Of a DNA stretch of 64,000 bases, positions 1-8,400 are shown one piece after another. The notes under the pieces are model-generated. The model was given only the letters and a program-made list of their open reading frames with translations. It made no database searches and was not told the origin of the DNA. Position 1 is the stretch's first letter; each line of letters opens with the position of its first letter. Origin of the DNA: Anaerorhabdus sp036637135 (GTDB lineage: Bacteria > Bacillota_I > Bacilli_A > Erysipelotrichales > Erysipelotrichaceae); NCBI RefSeq assembly GCF_036637135.1, contig NZ_JAVWNC010000004.1, forward strand, positions 1-64,000, written 5' to 3'. A program made the position numbers and the translations under genes.

Positions 1-612
1 ATGAAACTATTATTTGTAGTAATGCTTCTTATAACTGTTTTATCAGGTTGCAGTAAGAATGTTAAAAAAGAAGAAGTTGCAATGAATCAACCAGTTGTTA
101 CAGAGGTTAGTGAACAAGATGGGAATGATGATGAAAGATATGTGCCACAATTTTTATATGAAATATCAACAGACCCTATTGAATACATGAGTGTGAATCA
201 TAGTATAGAAGAAGTAGAGGAAAACGTGTTCATGATTCCAATTGAACTAACTTCAAGAGAATTTATAAATTTTAATACTTATTCAAAAATCACAACAGTT
301 CAAGGCTCCAATAGAAAGTTTTACTCACTTGTGTTTGATTTCAAAAACTTACCATTAACTACTGATAAGTGTATCTATACTTATGGGCAAGGTATAAATA
401 ACAAAGAAAATTGTAGTAATTTTGAATTTCTTATAGATGATAGCGTAGCGAAGAACTCATTTTATACTTTTTCTAGTAACTTGTTATTCGAAATGAATGA
501 AGAATATTGGAATAATCAGCATTTATTCTTAACTCAAGATCATTCAAAAGCATTTATGGATGTTTTTACCTACGATGTTATTCTAAAGTATTTAGATTCT
601 ATGACTGAATAA
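1..612 (+). CDS. Predicted lipoprotein of unknown function
   Basis: A 203-residue protein with a lipoprotein signal: a hydrophobic stretch at residues 2-15 followed by the lipobox LSGC, so Cys17 is the expected lipidated residue. The rest is soluble, polar and acidic, with no family I recognise. The ATG is the first base of the window, so the ribosome site lies outside, but the signal peptide is complete and the start is credible. It lies next to decayed gene tails on the opposite strand; a role as an immunity or accessory lipoprotein would be speculation. Confidence 0.7.
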   Translation: MKLLFVVMLLITVLSGCSKNVKKEEVAMNQPVVTEVSEQDGNDDERYVPQFLYEISTDPIEYMSVNHSIEEVEENVFMIPIELTSREFINFNTYSKITTVQGSNRKFYSLVFDFKNLPLTTDKCIYTYGQGINNKENCSNFEFLIDDSVAKNSFYTFSSNLLFEMNEEYWNNQHLFLTQDHSKAFMDVFTYDVILKYLDSMTE

Positions 613-666
613 ATCGATGAGAATTATATGCTAAATAGTTCAATCAATAACACAATGTATTAGAAT

Positions 667-695
667 AAAAAAAGTCTCAGAACTTATCTGAGACT
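667..695 (-). terminator. Rho-independent terminator, reverse strand
   Basis: Stem AGTCTCAG (673-680) pairs with CTGAGACT (688-695) over a 7-base loop. On the minus strand it is followed by a run of seven T (667-673). It ends the decayed reverse-strand gene tail just upstream. The plus side has no T run. Confidence 0.75.
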
Positions 696-702
696 CTCAT
701 TA

Positions 703-822
703 CTATTTATAATTGTTGTTTTTATCTTTTACGATAACGTCATGTGCTCCACCTTCTTGGAAACGAAGTTTTGTTGCTCCATCTAGGTCATAATGTTGCC
801 AGTTTCTAGCACGATTTCTTCC
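703..822 (-). pseudogene. C-terminal tail of a lost protein
   Basis: The reverse strand reads in frame for 39 codons (GRNRARNWQHYDLDG, then ATKLRFQEGGAHD, ending DKNNNYK) to a TAG placed directly before a good terminator. No start codon or ribosome site precedes it, and an in-frame TAA lies immediately upstream. The protein-like composition, terminal stop and terminator suggest the surviving end of a longer gene. The family is not recognised; the tail of a secreted polymorphic toxin is one possibility, not shown. Confidence 0.4.
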
Positions 823-834
823 TTAATATTGTGG

Positions 835-1419
835 TCAGTTAATCAATTCTTCAATTACTATTTTTAAGTTATATCTATCTTTAAGTATTACACCAAAATA
901 GTTATCATTATCCTTTTCGAGTTTAAAATAAATCATGTTATCAATTTCCTTCGTTAAAATAACTGTTGAGTCTATTTGTGAAGTTTCAATATTATCATCA
1001 ATGTTAGGAAATTTAAACATCATTGGATTTTTATAATTTGTTACTTCAATTTGTTTTATATATTTACCATTTTCAAGATCAAATTCATATTCAGATTGTT
1101 GTAATGTTAGATTTCTTCTGTATTCATCAGAAATATTGTTTATATAGTTGTCTTCAAATCCAAAACAATTAACAGCATATATCGGAGTTAAGAAAAAAGT
1201 AATTATTGTTGATAGAATTATTAATTTAACTTGTTTAGAATTAAATGAACTATAAAAGCTATTTATTAAAAAAAAAGTAATAGTTGACAGTGCAAAAAAG
1301 TAAATAACTTCTATTATTATTCTATTGAAATGGTAACCAAATCTATAAATAATTAACAGCAAAACAAAATATAAACTAAAATTTGCTTTTATGTAATTAC
1401 TAATGTTTTTAAATTTCAT
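835..1419 (-). CDS. Small hypothetical membrane protein
   Basis: About 194 residues. The frame is open further upstream, but I start at the ATG at 1417-1419 because GAGGAG sits seven bases before it. The N-terminal half has three or so hydrophobic segments (FSLYFVLLLIIYRFGY, IIIEVIYFFALSTITFFLI, LIILSTIITFFLTPIYAV). The C-terminal half is polar and probably extracytoplasmic. No family recognised. It lies between two decayed gene tails on the same strand, a layout seen where toxin genes erode and leave small immunity-like membrane proteins, but this is inference. Confidence 0.6.
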   Translation of the reverse strand: MKFKNISNYIKANFSLYFVLLLIIYRFGYHFNRIIIEVIYFFALSTITFFLINSFYSSFNSKQVKLIILSTIITFFLTPIYAVNCFGFEDNYINNISDEYRRNLTLQQSEYEFDLENGKYIKQIEVTNYKNPMMFKFPNIDDNIETSQIDSTVILTKEIDNMIYFKLEKDNDNYFGVILKDRYNLKIVIEELIN

Positions 1420-1515
1420 ATATTGAATCTCCTCAGTAGTTATCAAGACAAACAGAAGTATAGTAATACTTCCGGTTGATATCAATGTTTTGTAAATATA
1501 GTTACTACTTGTTCG

Positions 1516-1722
1516 TTAAAACTTACCAGATACGTATCCATACGTTGAAACAATTGTTCTACAAGCAGCTGGATATGAATAATTTAAAGGATCACATGTC
1601 CAACTCCATCCACCTGCACGATTTTCTAGTAAATTTCTACTAATGTTATAATATGCCTCAAATTTGGTTCTTTTGAGGTATCTATATGCAGTGGATATTT
1701 ACTGTACTCTATTCTTGGTACT
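1516..1722 (-). pseudogene. Frameshifted gene tail
   Basis: Two reverse-strand stretches in different frames look like one protein. The first, ending IEYSKYPLHIDTSKEPN, begins right after the peptidase E stop. The second, FEAYYNISRNLLENRAGGW then SWTCDPLNYSYPAACRTIV, ends GYVSGKF with a TAA at 1516-1518. Adding one T to the AATTT junction near 1665 joins them. No start codon is visible, so this is a decayed 3' fragment; the family is not recognised. Confidence 0.4.
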
Positions 1723-2337
1723 TTAGTTTTTCTTAATAGTTATTTCATTGCCACTGACTAAAATTGCCTCATTATTGCTTATTGGAGCTAATGGTAAGTC
1801 TTTAGAATATGTATTAATGATTTGTTGAGCAGATTTTTTAAATGGAAAGTTATTTACATGGGGAACGGTATAAAAGTCAACTAAATTCAATGCATCAAAA
1901 TCGATTAAATCAGGAGCTTTTTTATAGCTGTCCATTGCCTTGATGTATTCAATATTACCAGACGTTATTATTGATCCTGCTGATTCTCCTATATAAAGTT
2001 TTTCAGCATTTACTTCTTCAATGATAATTTTGTCTGCTCCTGTTCGTTTTAATTCTTGCAAAAGATAAAATGAATTGCCACCACTAATATAAATATAGTC
2101 ATTACTTCTAAGTTTTGAGTTTATTTGTTCCTGAGAAGATTCGGAAATATCAAGTAAATCAATAATAATGCCTAGTTTCTCAAACTCTTTTTTTGCTGAT
2201 TCGAGATAAAACACTACTTTTTCTACTTTACTTGCTGTAGGGATAAATGTAACGGTCTTGCCCTCATAATTCTTTTCAAACTCACTAAACAAATTACTTA
2301 CATCTTTAAAAGATGAGGCTAAAAATATTTTCTTCAT
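1723..2337 (-). CDS. pepE: Peptidase E (S51 family)
   Basis: A 204-residue cytoplasmic serine peptidase of the class I glutamine amidotransferase-like fold, a family that cleaves N-terminal Asp dipeptides. Visible marks are the glycine-rich YISGGNSFYLLQEL, the nucleophile elbow GESAGS and the downstream PHVNNFPF with the likely catalytic His. Length is a little shorter than typical (205-230). AAAGGA lies before the ATG. It is divergent from a WYL regulator with dyads in the shared spacer, so it is the likely target of that regulator. Confidence 0.8.
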   Translation of the reverse strand: MKKIFLASSFKDVSNLFSEFEKNYEGKTVTFIPTASKVEKVVFYLESAKKEFEKLGIIIDLLDISESSQEQINSKLRSNDYIYISGGNSFYLLQELKRTGADKIIIEEVNAEKLYIGESAGSIITSGNIEYIKAMDSYKKAPDLIDFDALNLVDFYTVPHVNNFPFKKSAQQIINTYSKDLPLAPISNNEAILVSGNEITIKKN

Positions 2338-2354
2338 AAATATATCCTTTCTCG

Positions 2355-2403
2355 ATACTATCTAAACATAGTATAATATTGAAAGGTGTCAAATTGTGAT
2401 ACC
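2355..2403. promoter_or_regulatory. Divergent promoter with two dyad operators
   Basis: For the reverse gene, TTGACA (2387-2392, minus) and TATGTT (2365-2370, minus) are 16 bases apart. Two dyads overlap these boxes. ATACTAT (2355-2361) with ATAGTAT (2368-2374) covers the -10. GGTGTCA (2385-2391) with TGATACC (2397-2403), one mismatch, covers the -35. Both are well placed for repression by the adjacent WYL regulator. This assignment is inference from position. Confidence 0.5.
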
Positions 2404-2437
2404 ATTTAGTTAGAATTTAAAATAGAGGTGAATGATA

Positions 2438-3379
2438 GTGAATAAATCAGAAAGAATAAATGAAATGATGATTTTTCTAAATGAAAAAGATTCTTTTAAT
2501 TTGAAGGATTTAATGGAGAAATATGGCATTTCAAAAAGCACTGCATTAAGAGACATTGAAGCCTTAGAAAGAATTGGAATGCCTATATATTCTCAAGTCG
2601 GAAGAAATGGATACTATGGTTTATTGCATCATCGTTTATTATCACCTATTTTATTTGATACAGATGAAGTTAAAGCATTATACTTTTCCATGCTAACCTT
2701 ACGTTCTTATGAAAGTACACCCTTTCATTTGAGTGTAGAAGCATTAATTAAGAAGTTTGAAAAATGTTTGTCTACTGAAAAAAAAGAAAGGTTCCAAAAA
2801 ATTGAAAAAGTTTTTAGTCTTTCTATATACCAGCAAAATAAGCACTGTGAATATTTAGACATTATTCTTCAAACAGCAATTGAAGAAAAAGTTTGCACTC
2901 TTAAATACATAAAAAACTGTAATGAAATGACGTATAATATTCAATTTTTTAATATTACCTCAAATCATGGTCAATGGTATGCTACAGGTTTTGATATGGA
3001 GAATAGTCGTCCTGTCGTATTGCGTTGTGATAGAATTTCGCAAATTGAAATCAATTTGGAATATTCATCACAGAAGTTGGAGAAATTCTTAGATATGGGA
3101 AGTGATTTGTATAAAACAAATAGTTCAATTGAATTCGAAGTTGAGATATCTGAAAAAGCTGTCGATTTATTTTACAAAGAGCATTATCCATCAATGAAAT
3201 TAACTTTTGAAAATAATTGTCATAAAATAAGGGGCTTTTATAATACAAATGAGGAAGAATTTATTGCTAATTATTTCTTGGTATATGGAGAGGGAATTCA
3301 GTCAATATATCCAAAATCTCTTAAGCAATTAATAGTAAAAAGACTAGAAAATTTGAAAAATTTTGTTGAAAATATTTAG
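2438..3379 (+). CDS. HTH-WYL transcriptional regulator
   Basis: About 313 residues. An upstream in-frame ATG at 2432 is one base from the SD AGAGGTG (2424-2430), so the GTG at 2438, with seven bases of spacing, is the better start. The N-terminus is a winged helix (MEKYGISKSTALRDIEALE). The middle and C-terminus match the WYL domain layout (TLKYIKN, WYATGFDMENSRPVVLRCDRI). WYL regulators bind DNA and sense small ligands, often nucleotides. It is divergent from pepE and probably autoregulated through the dyads in the spacer. Confidence 0.75.
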   Translation: MNKSERINEMMIFLNEKDSFNLKDLMEKYGISKSTALRDIEALERIGMPIYSQVGRNGYYGLLHHRLLSPILFDTDEVKALYFSMLTLRSYESTPFHLSVEALIKKFEKCLSTEKKERFQKIEKVFSLSIYQQNKHCEYLDIILQTAIEEKVCTLKYIKNCNEMTYNIQFFNITSNHGQWYATGFDMENSRPVVLRCDRISQIEINLEYSSQKLEKFLDMGSDLYKTNSSIEFEVEISEKAVDLFYKEHYPSMKLTFENNCHKIRGFYNTNEEEFIANYFLVYGEGIQSIYPKSLKQLIVKRLENLKNFVENI

Positions 3380-3577
3380 GACGACAACAGAATAGAATGT
3401 AAAAAAACTAGAACAAGGTTTATGGTAATAATTCAGGTGTTGAACAAGTTAAAGAAAATAAAACGACTTGGAAATGTCGGTTCCAATATAGAATTTTAGT
3501 GGTTAGTAATAAAAGAAACACTATTATTCTAGAACAGATATTTCTTTTAATGTGTTTTGGTAAGTCCTTAGAAAATA

Positions 3578-3604
3578 ATAAAAGAGCCTATAAATAAAGG
3601 CTCT
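3578..3604 (-). terminator. Terminator of the tRNA-Leu transcript
   Basis: AGAGCCT (3583-3589) pairs with AGGCTCT (3598-3604). On the minus strand it is followed by TTTT, directly downstream of the tRNA. Upstream, 3380-3577 holds nothing I can support. Confidence 0.7.
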
Positions 3605-3616
3605 CTAGAATGTATA

Positions 3617-3700
3617 TGGTGATCGAAAAGAGACTTGAACTCTCACGTCATAAGACACAGCATCCTTAGTGCTGCGCGTCTGCCATTCCGCCATTCGATC
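3617..3700 (-). tRNA. tRNA-Leu (anticodon AAG)
   Basis: Class II tRNA with acceptor strands GATCGAA and TTCGATC, discriminator A and encoded CCA. The D arm is followed by anticodon stem CAGCA/TGCTG enclosing loop CTAAGGA, giving anticodon AAG. A long variable arm (TGTCTTATGACG) and a T arm with TTCAAGT complete the 84-base cloverleaf. The variable arm and anticodon fix it as leucine. Confidence 0.92.
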
Positions 3701-3765
3701 ACGTACTTAGTATTATACTAGAACTTAAGTAAAAAGAAAATGGAAATTAATAAAAAAGTTCATTG

Positions 3766-3774
3766 TGGTATAAT
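3766..3774 (+). promoter_or_regulatory. Extended -10 promoter for the DD-carboxypeptidase
   Basis: TGGTATAAT is an extended -10 (TG, one base, TATAAT) about 20 bases before the gene. No good -35 lies 17 bases upstream, as expected for an extended -10 site. Confidence 0.5.
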
Positions 3775-3794
3775 AATCAAGTTGGAGGATAAAT

Positions 3795-5081
3795 ATGAAG
3801 AAAATACTAATTATCTGCATGTTAATAGTGGGCTATTTGTTTGCACCATTGCAAATCCAAGCAGAAGAAGAAAAACCGGAGATTACGAGTGATTATGTAT
3901 ATATGTTTGATCGTACAACGGGGCAAGTGTTTTGGGATAAAGGATCTACTGAGAAGATTTATCCGGCGTCAATGACGAAAATAATGACTGCTTTAGTAGC
4001 AATCGAAAATATAACTGATTTTGATCAACAAGTACTAATTGATGAAACTATTATGGCTGGCTTAAAAGAGGCTGGTGCAAGTCGTGCAGGATTTAATGTT
4101 GGCGATGTTGTGACCATGAGGGACTTGGTTTATGGAACGTTGTTACCTTCTGGTGCGGAGTGTACTCAAGCACTCGCATATACGATTTCAGGTAGTGTAG
4201 AGGGTTATGTAGATTTAATGAATCAAAAGGCTCAAGAAATTGGAATGACCAATACACACTATGCCAATACGACAGGGTTGCATGATGATAATCATTATTC
4301 AACATTACAAGATATTGCATTGTTATTGGAGTATGCATTAAAGAATGAAGAGTTCTATCAAGTATTCACTTCTGACACATATCAAGCAGGAACATCATTT
4401 AATTATCCAACACAGGGTTTAAAGATGGAGTCTACTTCTTATAAGTACATTAATAACCCAGCTTCTAATCTACCTTATCAAGTTACAATTGATGGATTCT
4501 TAGGTAGCAAGTCGGGATATACAGTAGAAGCTAGGTATTGTTTAGCTTCTATCGCAACAATTAATGATATGGACATCATGCTGATTACAGCACATGCTTG
4601 GATTGAAAGAAAGATACCTAGCCATTACCTTGATGCAGGTATTATCTATAATACCTATCGTGATTTGTATCAAAGAGCGACAGTCTTTAATGAAGGAGAT
4701 ACAATTCAAGAAAGTGTTATGAAATATCGTTTCTTTAATAAAGAAGTGGATTGGCTAATGCCTCAGACTCTCATTTGGGATTTGCCAATTGATATTGCGA
4801 ATTATCAAGTAGACATAACAATTCCTGAGGTAATCGATGAAAATATTAAAAAAGGAGATGTAGTAGGTCAATTAGTGATTACATCATTTGGGGATGAAGT
4901 TTATCGTCAAGATATCATCAGTGACCAAGACTATAATCAAAACTTTATACTTTTGACTCTTGGAAATACAGGCGAATGGATGGTAGCTAATCCACTTGTA
5001 TCGGTATTTGGTGGGGTATTAATTGTAGGATCAGTACTTGTTTTGATAGTTAGAAAATCAAGAAATTCTAAGAAATCTTAG
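3795..5081 (+). CDS. dacA: D-alanyl-D-alanine carboxypeptidase (S11, PBP5-like)
   Basis: A 428-residue exported peptidase that trims the terminal D-Ala of peptidoglycan stem peptides. A signal peptide spans residues 1-23 and a C-terminal membrane anchor (VFGGVLIVGSVLVLIV) precedes a basic tail. The active-site serine and lysine are in S59-M-T-K62. The second motif reads S119-G-A instead of the usual S-x-N, and the third is K239-S-G rather than KTG. Substitution of Asn in the second motif is notable for activity. GGAGG precedes the ATG. It stands alone behind its own extended -10 promoter. Confidence 0.88.
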   Translation: MKKILIICMLIVGYLFAPLQIQAEEEKPEITSDYVYMFDRTTGQVFWDKGSTEKIYPASMTKIMTALVAIENITDFDQQVLIDETIMAGLKEAGASRAGFNVGDVVTMRDLVYGTLLPSGAECTQALAYTISGSVEGYVDLMNQKAQEIGMTNTHYANTTGLHDDNHYSTLQDIALLLEYALKNEEFYQVFTSDTYQAGTSFNYPTQGLKMESTSYKYINNPASNLPYQVTIDGFLGSKSGYTVEARYCLASIATINDMDIMLITAHAWIERKIPSHYLDAGIIYNTYRDLYQRATVFNEGDTIQESVMKYRFFNKEVDWLMPQTLIWDLPIDIANYQVDITIPEVIDENIKKGDVVGQLVITSFGDEVYRQDIISDQDYNQNFILLTLGNTGEWMVANPLVSVFGGVLIVGSVLVLIVRKSRNSKKS

Positions 5082-5179
5082 GGTTTCTTTTTCTTATGCA
5101 CTAATCTCAAAATCATGTAAAGTGACATTTAACAAAATGGTAAATATAATGAAATTAGAAAGAATAAAGGGTTAGATTT

Positions 5180-5569
5180 ATGTTATTTAGTTTTAAGCAT
5201 TATATTATTACATTCATTGTATTTATTGTTTTAGATGCAATTTGGTTGTTTAGTACAAAGGGGTTCTATGCCAAGGAATTACAACATTTGATGGCAACCG
5301 ATATCAAATGGGTTTCAGCGCTACTTTTCTACTTGTTATTTGTAGTAGCGTTATTGTATTTTGTTATTATGCCAGCACTTAGTTCGCATGATATTAAGAC
5401 AATGATTTTATCGGCAATTCTATTTGGATTGATTACTTATGGTACATATGACCTAACAAATTATGCAACAATAAACAATTGGCCATTGTCACTTACAATT
5501 ATTGATTTAATTTGGGGATCTTCAGTATCGGTATTAACTTCATTAATCGCATACTTCATTTTAAAATAA
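5180..5569 (+). CDS. DUF2177 family membrane protein
   Basis: A 129-residue protein with four predicted membrane segments. The N-terminal FIVLDAIWLFSTKGFY and the C-terminal GTYDLTNYATINNWPL followed by IIDLIWG are characteristic of DUF2177. The biochemical role of the family is unknown. AAAGGG lies before the ATG. The next gene begins one base after the stop, so the two are co-transcribed. Confidence 0.75.
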   Translation: MLFSFKHYIITFIVFIVLDAIWLFSTKGFYAKELQHLMATDIKWVSALLFYLLFVVALLYFVIMPALSSHDIKTMILSAILFGLITYGTYDLTNYATINNWPLSLTIIDLIWGSSVSVLTSLIAYFILK

Positions 5570-5570
5570 T

Positions 5571-7334
5571 ATGAAAAATGAAATTAACGGCCAAGAACTT
5601 TACCAATTGTTTAAATCAGGTGTCAATGAAATTGAAAAGAATAAAGATTTATTGAATCGAATAAATGTATTTCCAGTAGCTGATGGGGATACAGGTTCTA
5701 ATCTTTTGTATACCTTACAATCAGCTGTCATTTATTCAGAGAATAGTAATTCTGCAATTGATACACTTAAGAGCATTAGCGATAATGCCATTACTTATGC
5801 GCGTGGAAACTCGGGTATTATTTTCTCGGAGTTTATACATGGATTATCCTTTTATAATCAAGCAGAAGAAATTGATGTATCCAATTTTATAAAGATGGTG
5901 AATCATTCATCTGATCGATTATATGAAGTTGTAAAAAATCCAATTGAAGGGACAGTGCTAACGGTAATACGGAAGTGGTCTTCTTACATTGAATCATTGA
6001 ATGTATCATCTTTTAATGATTTGTTTGATTTGTCATTACCAATTCTAAAACAAGGAGTTCATGAAACAACAAAAGAATTAAAAGATTTACAAAAACATAA
6101 AGTACCAGATTCAGGTGCAATGGGATTTTATTTACTTATCGAAGGATTTAGTCATTATATTAATGGAACATATGAAACATCCACAAGTGATTGGAAGAAA
6201 TTTGAAGAGTTTGAATTACATGAAGATTTTCATGATGAAAAGTATCAATACTGTACACAATTCTTTATTAAAGATATTCAAGGCGATTTAAGTAATTTGA
6301 TTCAAGAATTAGAAATGTATGGTGACTCAATTGCGTATTCTGGTGATACAAAGTTTTTAAATTTGCATATGCATACAGATCAACCTTGGATGATTAGTAA
6401 ACTACTTTATGGTAAAGGCAATATTGTTAACTCAAAAGTTGATGATATGAAAATACAAAATAAACATCGTGATCACAAAGAGAAGATAGGTATTGTCACA
6501 GATAGTATTGCGGACATTAGTCAAGAAGTAATGGATGAATATGATATTGGTTTAATCTCAATGAATTTATTAATGGATAATAATGTGTATCTGGATAAGA
6601 AGACAATTCAGGTGGATGACTTTTTAAAATTTGTACAAAATAGTAAAGAATTTCCAAGTTCATCACAACCGAATGATCAACAAATTAAATATGAAATCGG
6701 GCATTTCTTAGATTATTATGAAAAATTAATATTGATCACAGTATCAAAACAATTGAGTGGTACGCATCAAGGATTTCTAAAAGTCATTGAGAATAATCCG
6801 GAATTTAAAGGGAGAGTTATCCTGGTTGACAGCTATCTTAATTCTGGAGGGCAAGGATTATTTGTAAAAAAGGTTGCAGAATTAGCACGTGCTTCCACTT
6901 CTTTTGAAGATCTAATTCAACAAATTTATATCATGCGTTCTCGTATTGAGATTTATGTAGCATTAAATAATTTTGAAAACTTATCTCGTAGTGGAAGAAT
7001 CAATACAAGGATTGCGACTTTTGCGAATCAATTGAAAATGAAAGCAATCTTATCCCTTGATAAACAAGGTAAGGGGAAAGCGTATGGTTTTTCATTACGT
7101 GCAAAGAGTCTTGAAAAGAAAATATTTAAGGAGATTAAGAAAGCATTAAAAAGGGGACCAATCGAAGAGTATGTATTGGTCTATTCAAATGAAAGTAATG
7201 CATTCCAAGATTTTAGGAATAAGGTTGAAGCTCTATTAAATAAGGCTCCAAGTTACTGTATTCCTATATCATCCGCAACAGCATTACATGTTGGAAAGGA
7301 TTCAATCGCGATAGCGTTTGTAGGGGTGGAGTAA
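5571..7334 (+). CDS. DhaL (DAK2)-DegV fusion protein
   Basis: A 587-residue cytoplasmic protein joining two domains. The N-terminal part is a DhaL-type kinase domain with the metal/nucleotide motif D38-G-D-T-G-S-N44. From about residue 303 it is a DegV domain (GIVTDSIADIS; SSSQPN; later ENLSRSGRIN), the fatty-acid-binding fold. In Staphylococcus the separate FakA (DhaL) and FakB (DegV) proteins phosphorylate exogenous fatty acids, so this single chain may do both steps; that is inference. No clear SD is seen; the start follows the DUF2177 stop closely, suggesting coupling. Confidence 0.8.
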   Translation: MKNEINGQELYQLFKSGVNEIEKNKDLLNRINVFPVADGDTGSNLLYTLQSAVIYSENSNSAIDTLKSISDNAITYARGNSGIIFSEFIHGLSFYNQAEEIDVSNFIKMVNHSSDRLYEVVKNPIEGTVLTVIRKWSSYIESLNVSSFNDLFDLSLPILKQGVHETTKELKDLQKHKVPDSGAMGFYLLIEGFSHYINGTYETSTSDWKKFEEFELHEDFHDEKYQYCTQFFIKDIQGDLSNLIQELEMYGDSIAYSGDTKFLNLHMHTDQPWMISKLLYGKGNIVNSKVDDMKIQNKHRDHKEKIGIVTDSIADISQEVMDEYDIGLISMNLLMDNNVYLDKKTIQVDDFLKFVQNSKEFPSSSQPNDQQIKYEIGHFLDYYEKLILITVSKQLSGTHQGFLKVIENNPEFKGRVILVDSYLNSGGQGLFVKKVAELARASTSFEDLIQQIYIMRSRIEIYVALNNFENLSRSGRINTRIATFANQLKMKAILSLDKQGKGKAYGFSLRAKSLEKKIFKEIKKALKRGPIEEYVLVYSNESNAFQDFRNKVEALLNKAPSYCIPISSATALHVGKDSIAIAFVGVE

Positions 7335-8090
7335 ATGTTAGGTTTATCATTTGTGATTATTGTGATTTATTTTTTCTTGTTTTTTGTGGTTGGAACACTA
7401 ATAAAGAATAATTCAATTGTGGATATGGGATGGGGGTTGGGATTTGTTATCTTAAATCTTATCTTCTATTTCATGTTTGAGCATACGTTGGGAACATTAT
7501 TATTTACTGTTTTATTAACAATTTGGGGTGTACGTTTATTTCTTCATATCTATAAGAGAAATTATGGTAAGCCAGAAGACTTTCGATATGCAGCGTGGCG
7601 TAAGGAATGGGGAGAATGGGTTGTGTTGAGATCATTCTTTCAAGTATATCTTTTACAAGCAGTCTTTATGTGGGTTGTAGCGATGCCTATACAAACGATG
7701 TATCCTCCAATGTATAGTGTTAATTGGTTAACGATTGCAGGATTGCTTTTGTGGTGTATCGGTTTCTTCTTTGAAGTGGTGGGGGATCAACAACTTAGCG
7801 ATTTTATTAAGAATACTGAAAATAAAGGTAAAATCATTGAAACTGGATTGTGGCGATATACACGGCATCCAAACTATTTTGGTGAAGCAGTAATTTGGTG
7901 GGGGTTAGCTTTGATTAGTTATAGTCTATCAGGTAACCTGCTTAGTTTTATAGGTTCTGGTTTTATTACTTTCTCTCTGTGTTTCATTTCAGGTGTACCA
8001 TTGCTTGAAAAACGGAATGCATCAAAACCTGGATATGCAGAATACAAAAGAAAAACATCGGTTTTCATTCCATGGTTTGTGAAGAAGTAA
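7335..8090 (+). CDS. DUF1295 membrane protein, steroid reductase/ICMT-like
   Basis: A 251-residue multi-span protein of the DUF1295 family, related in fold to steroid 5-alpha reductases and isoprenylcysteine methyltransferases. The family signature is the C-terminal ETGLWRYTRHPNYFGEA followed by WWG, and GVPLLEKRN near the end. The substrate is unknown; a lipid is likely because of the membrane setting. It starts at the base after the DhaL-DegV stop, with a GGGGTGGAG ribosome site inside that gene, so it belongs to the same operon. Confidence 0.8.
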   Translation: MLGLSFVIIVIYFFLFFVVGTLIKNNSIVDMGWGLGFVILNLIFYFMFEHTLGTLLFTVLLTIWGVRLFLHIYKRNYGKPEDFRYAAWRKEWGEWVVLRSFFQVYLLQAVFMWVVAMPIQTMYPPMYSVNWLTIAGLLLWCIGFFFEVVGDQQLSDFIKNTENKGKIIETGLWRYTRHPNYFGEAVIWWGLALISYSLSGNLLSFIGSGFITFSLCFISGVPLLEKRNASKPGYAEYKRKTSVFIPWFVKK

Positions 8091-8119
8091 TTGTGTAGTA
8101 AATTTAATCTAGAAAAAAG

Positions 8120-8148
8120 TTGCAAAAAAAAGTTGAATTGACTATAAT
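8120..8148 (+). promoter_or_regulatory. Promoter of the pheST T-box transcript
   Basis: TTGCAA (8120-8125) and TATAAT (8143-8148) are separated by 17 bases. Transcription should start near 8155, at the beginning of the T-box leader. Confidence 0.75.
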
Positions 8149-8154
8149 TACAGT

Positions 8155-8380
8155 TATTAAAGCGTACTAAAGGATTAGTAGTAAGAAACAAATTGCGTAG
8201 AGAGAGTGATGATTGGTGAAATTCACTTGCGAGGCGACTTATGAATTCACCTTTATAGTGAGACTAATCATCTCCGGGGGTTCCCGTTATCAAGGATTAA
8301 GGTGTATCTCAATTTTTTTTGTGAGGTAAATCAGGATGGTACCGCGATTCAATCGTTCCTGTTATGGGGACGATTTTTTT
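8155..8380 (+). promoter_or_regulatory. T-box riboswitch (phenylalanine)
   Basis: An untranslated leader of about 225 bases. AGGATGGTACCGCG (8333-8346) is the T-box antiterminator motif that pairs with uncharged tRNA. The terminator is AATCGTTCC (8351-8359) with GGGGACGATT (8366-8375) and a T run to 8380. A TTC (Phe codon) followed by A at 8246-8248 lies in the expected specifier position of stem I. Uncharged tRNA-Phe should favour readthrough into pheS. Confidence 0.9.
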
Positions 8381-8400
8381 ATTGTAAAGGAGAAAAAGGT

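Noticed and set aside
8302..8400. An upstream extension of pheS by 33 codons
   Set aside because: It translates the T-box antiterminator and terminator. The ATG at 8401 has AAAGGAG before it and matches the PheS N-terminus.
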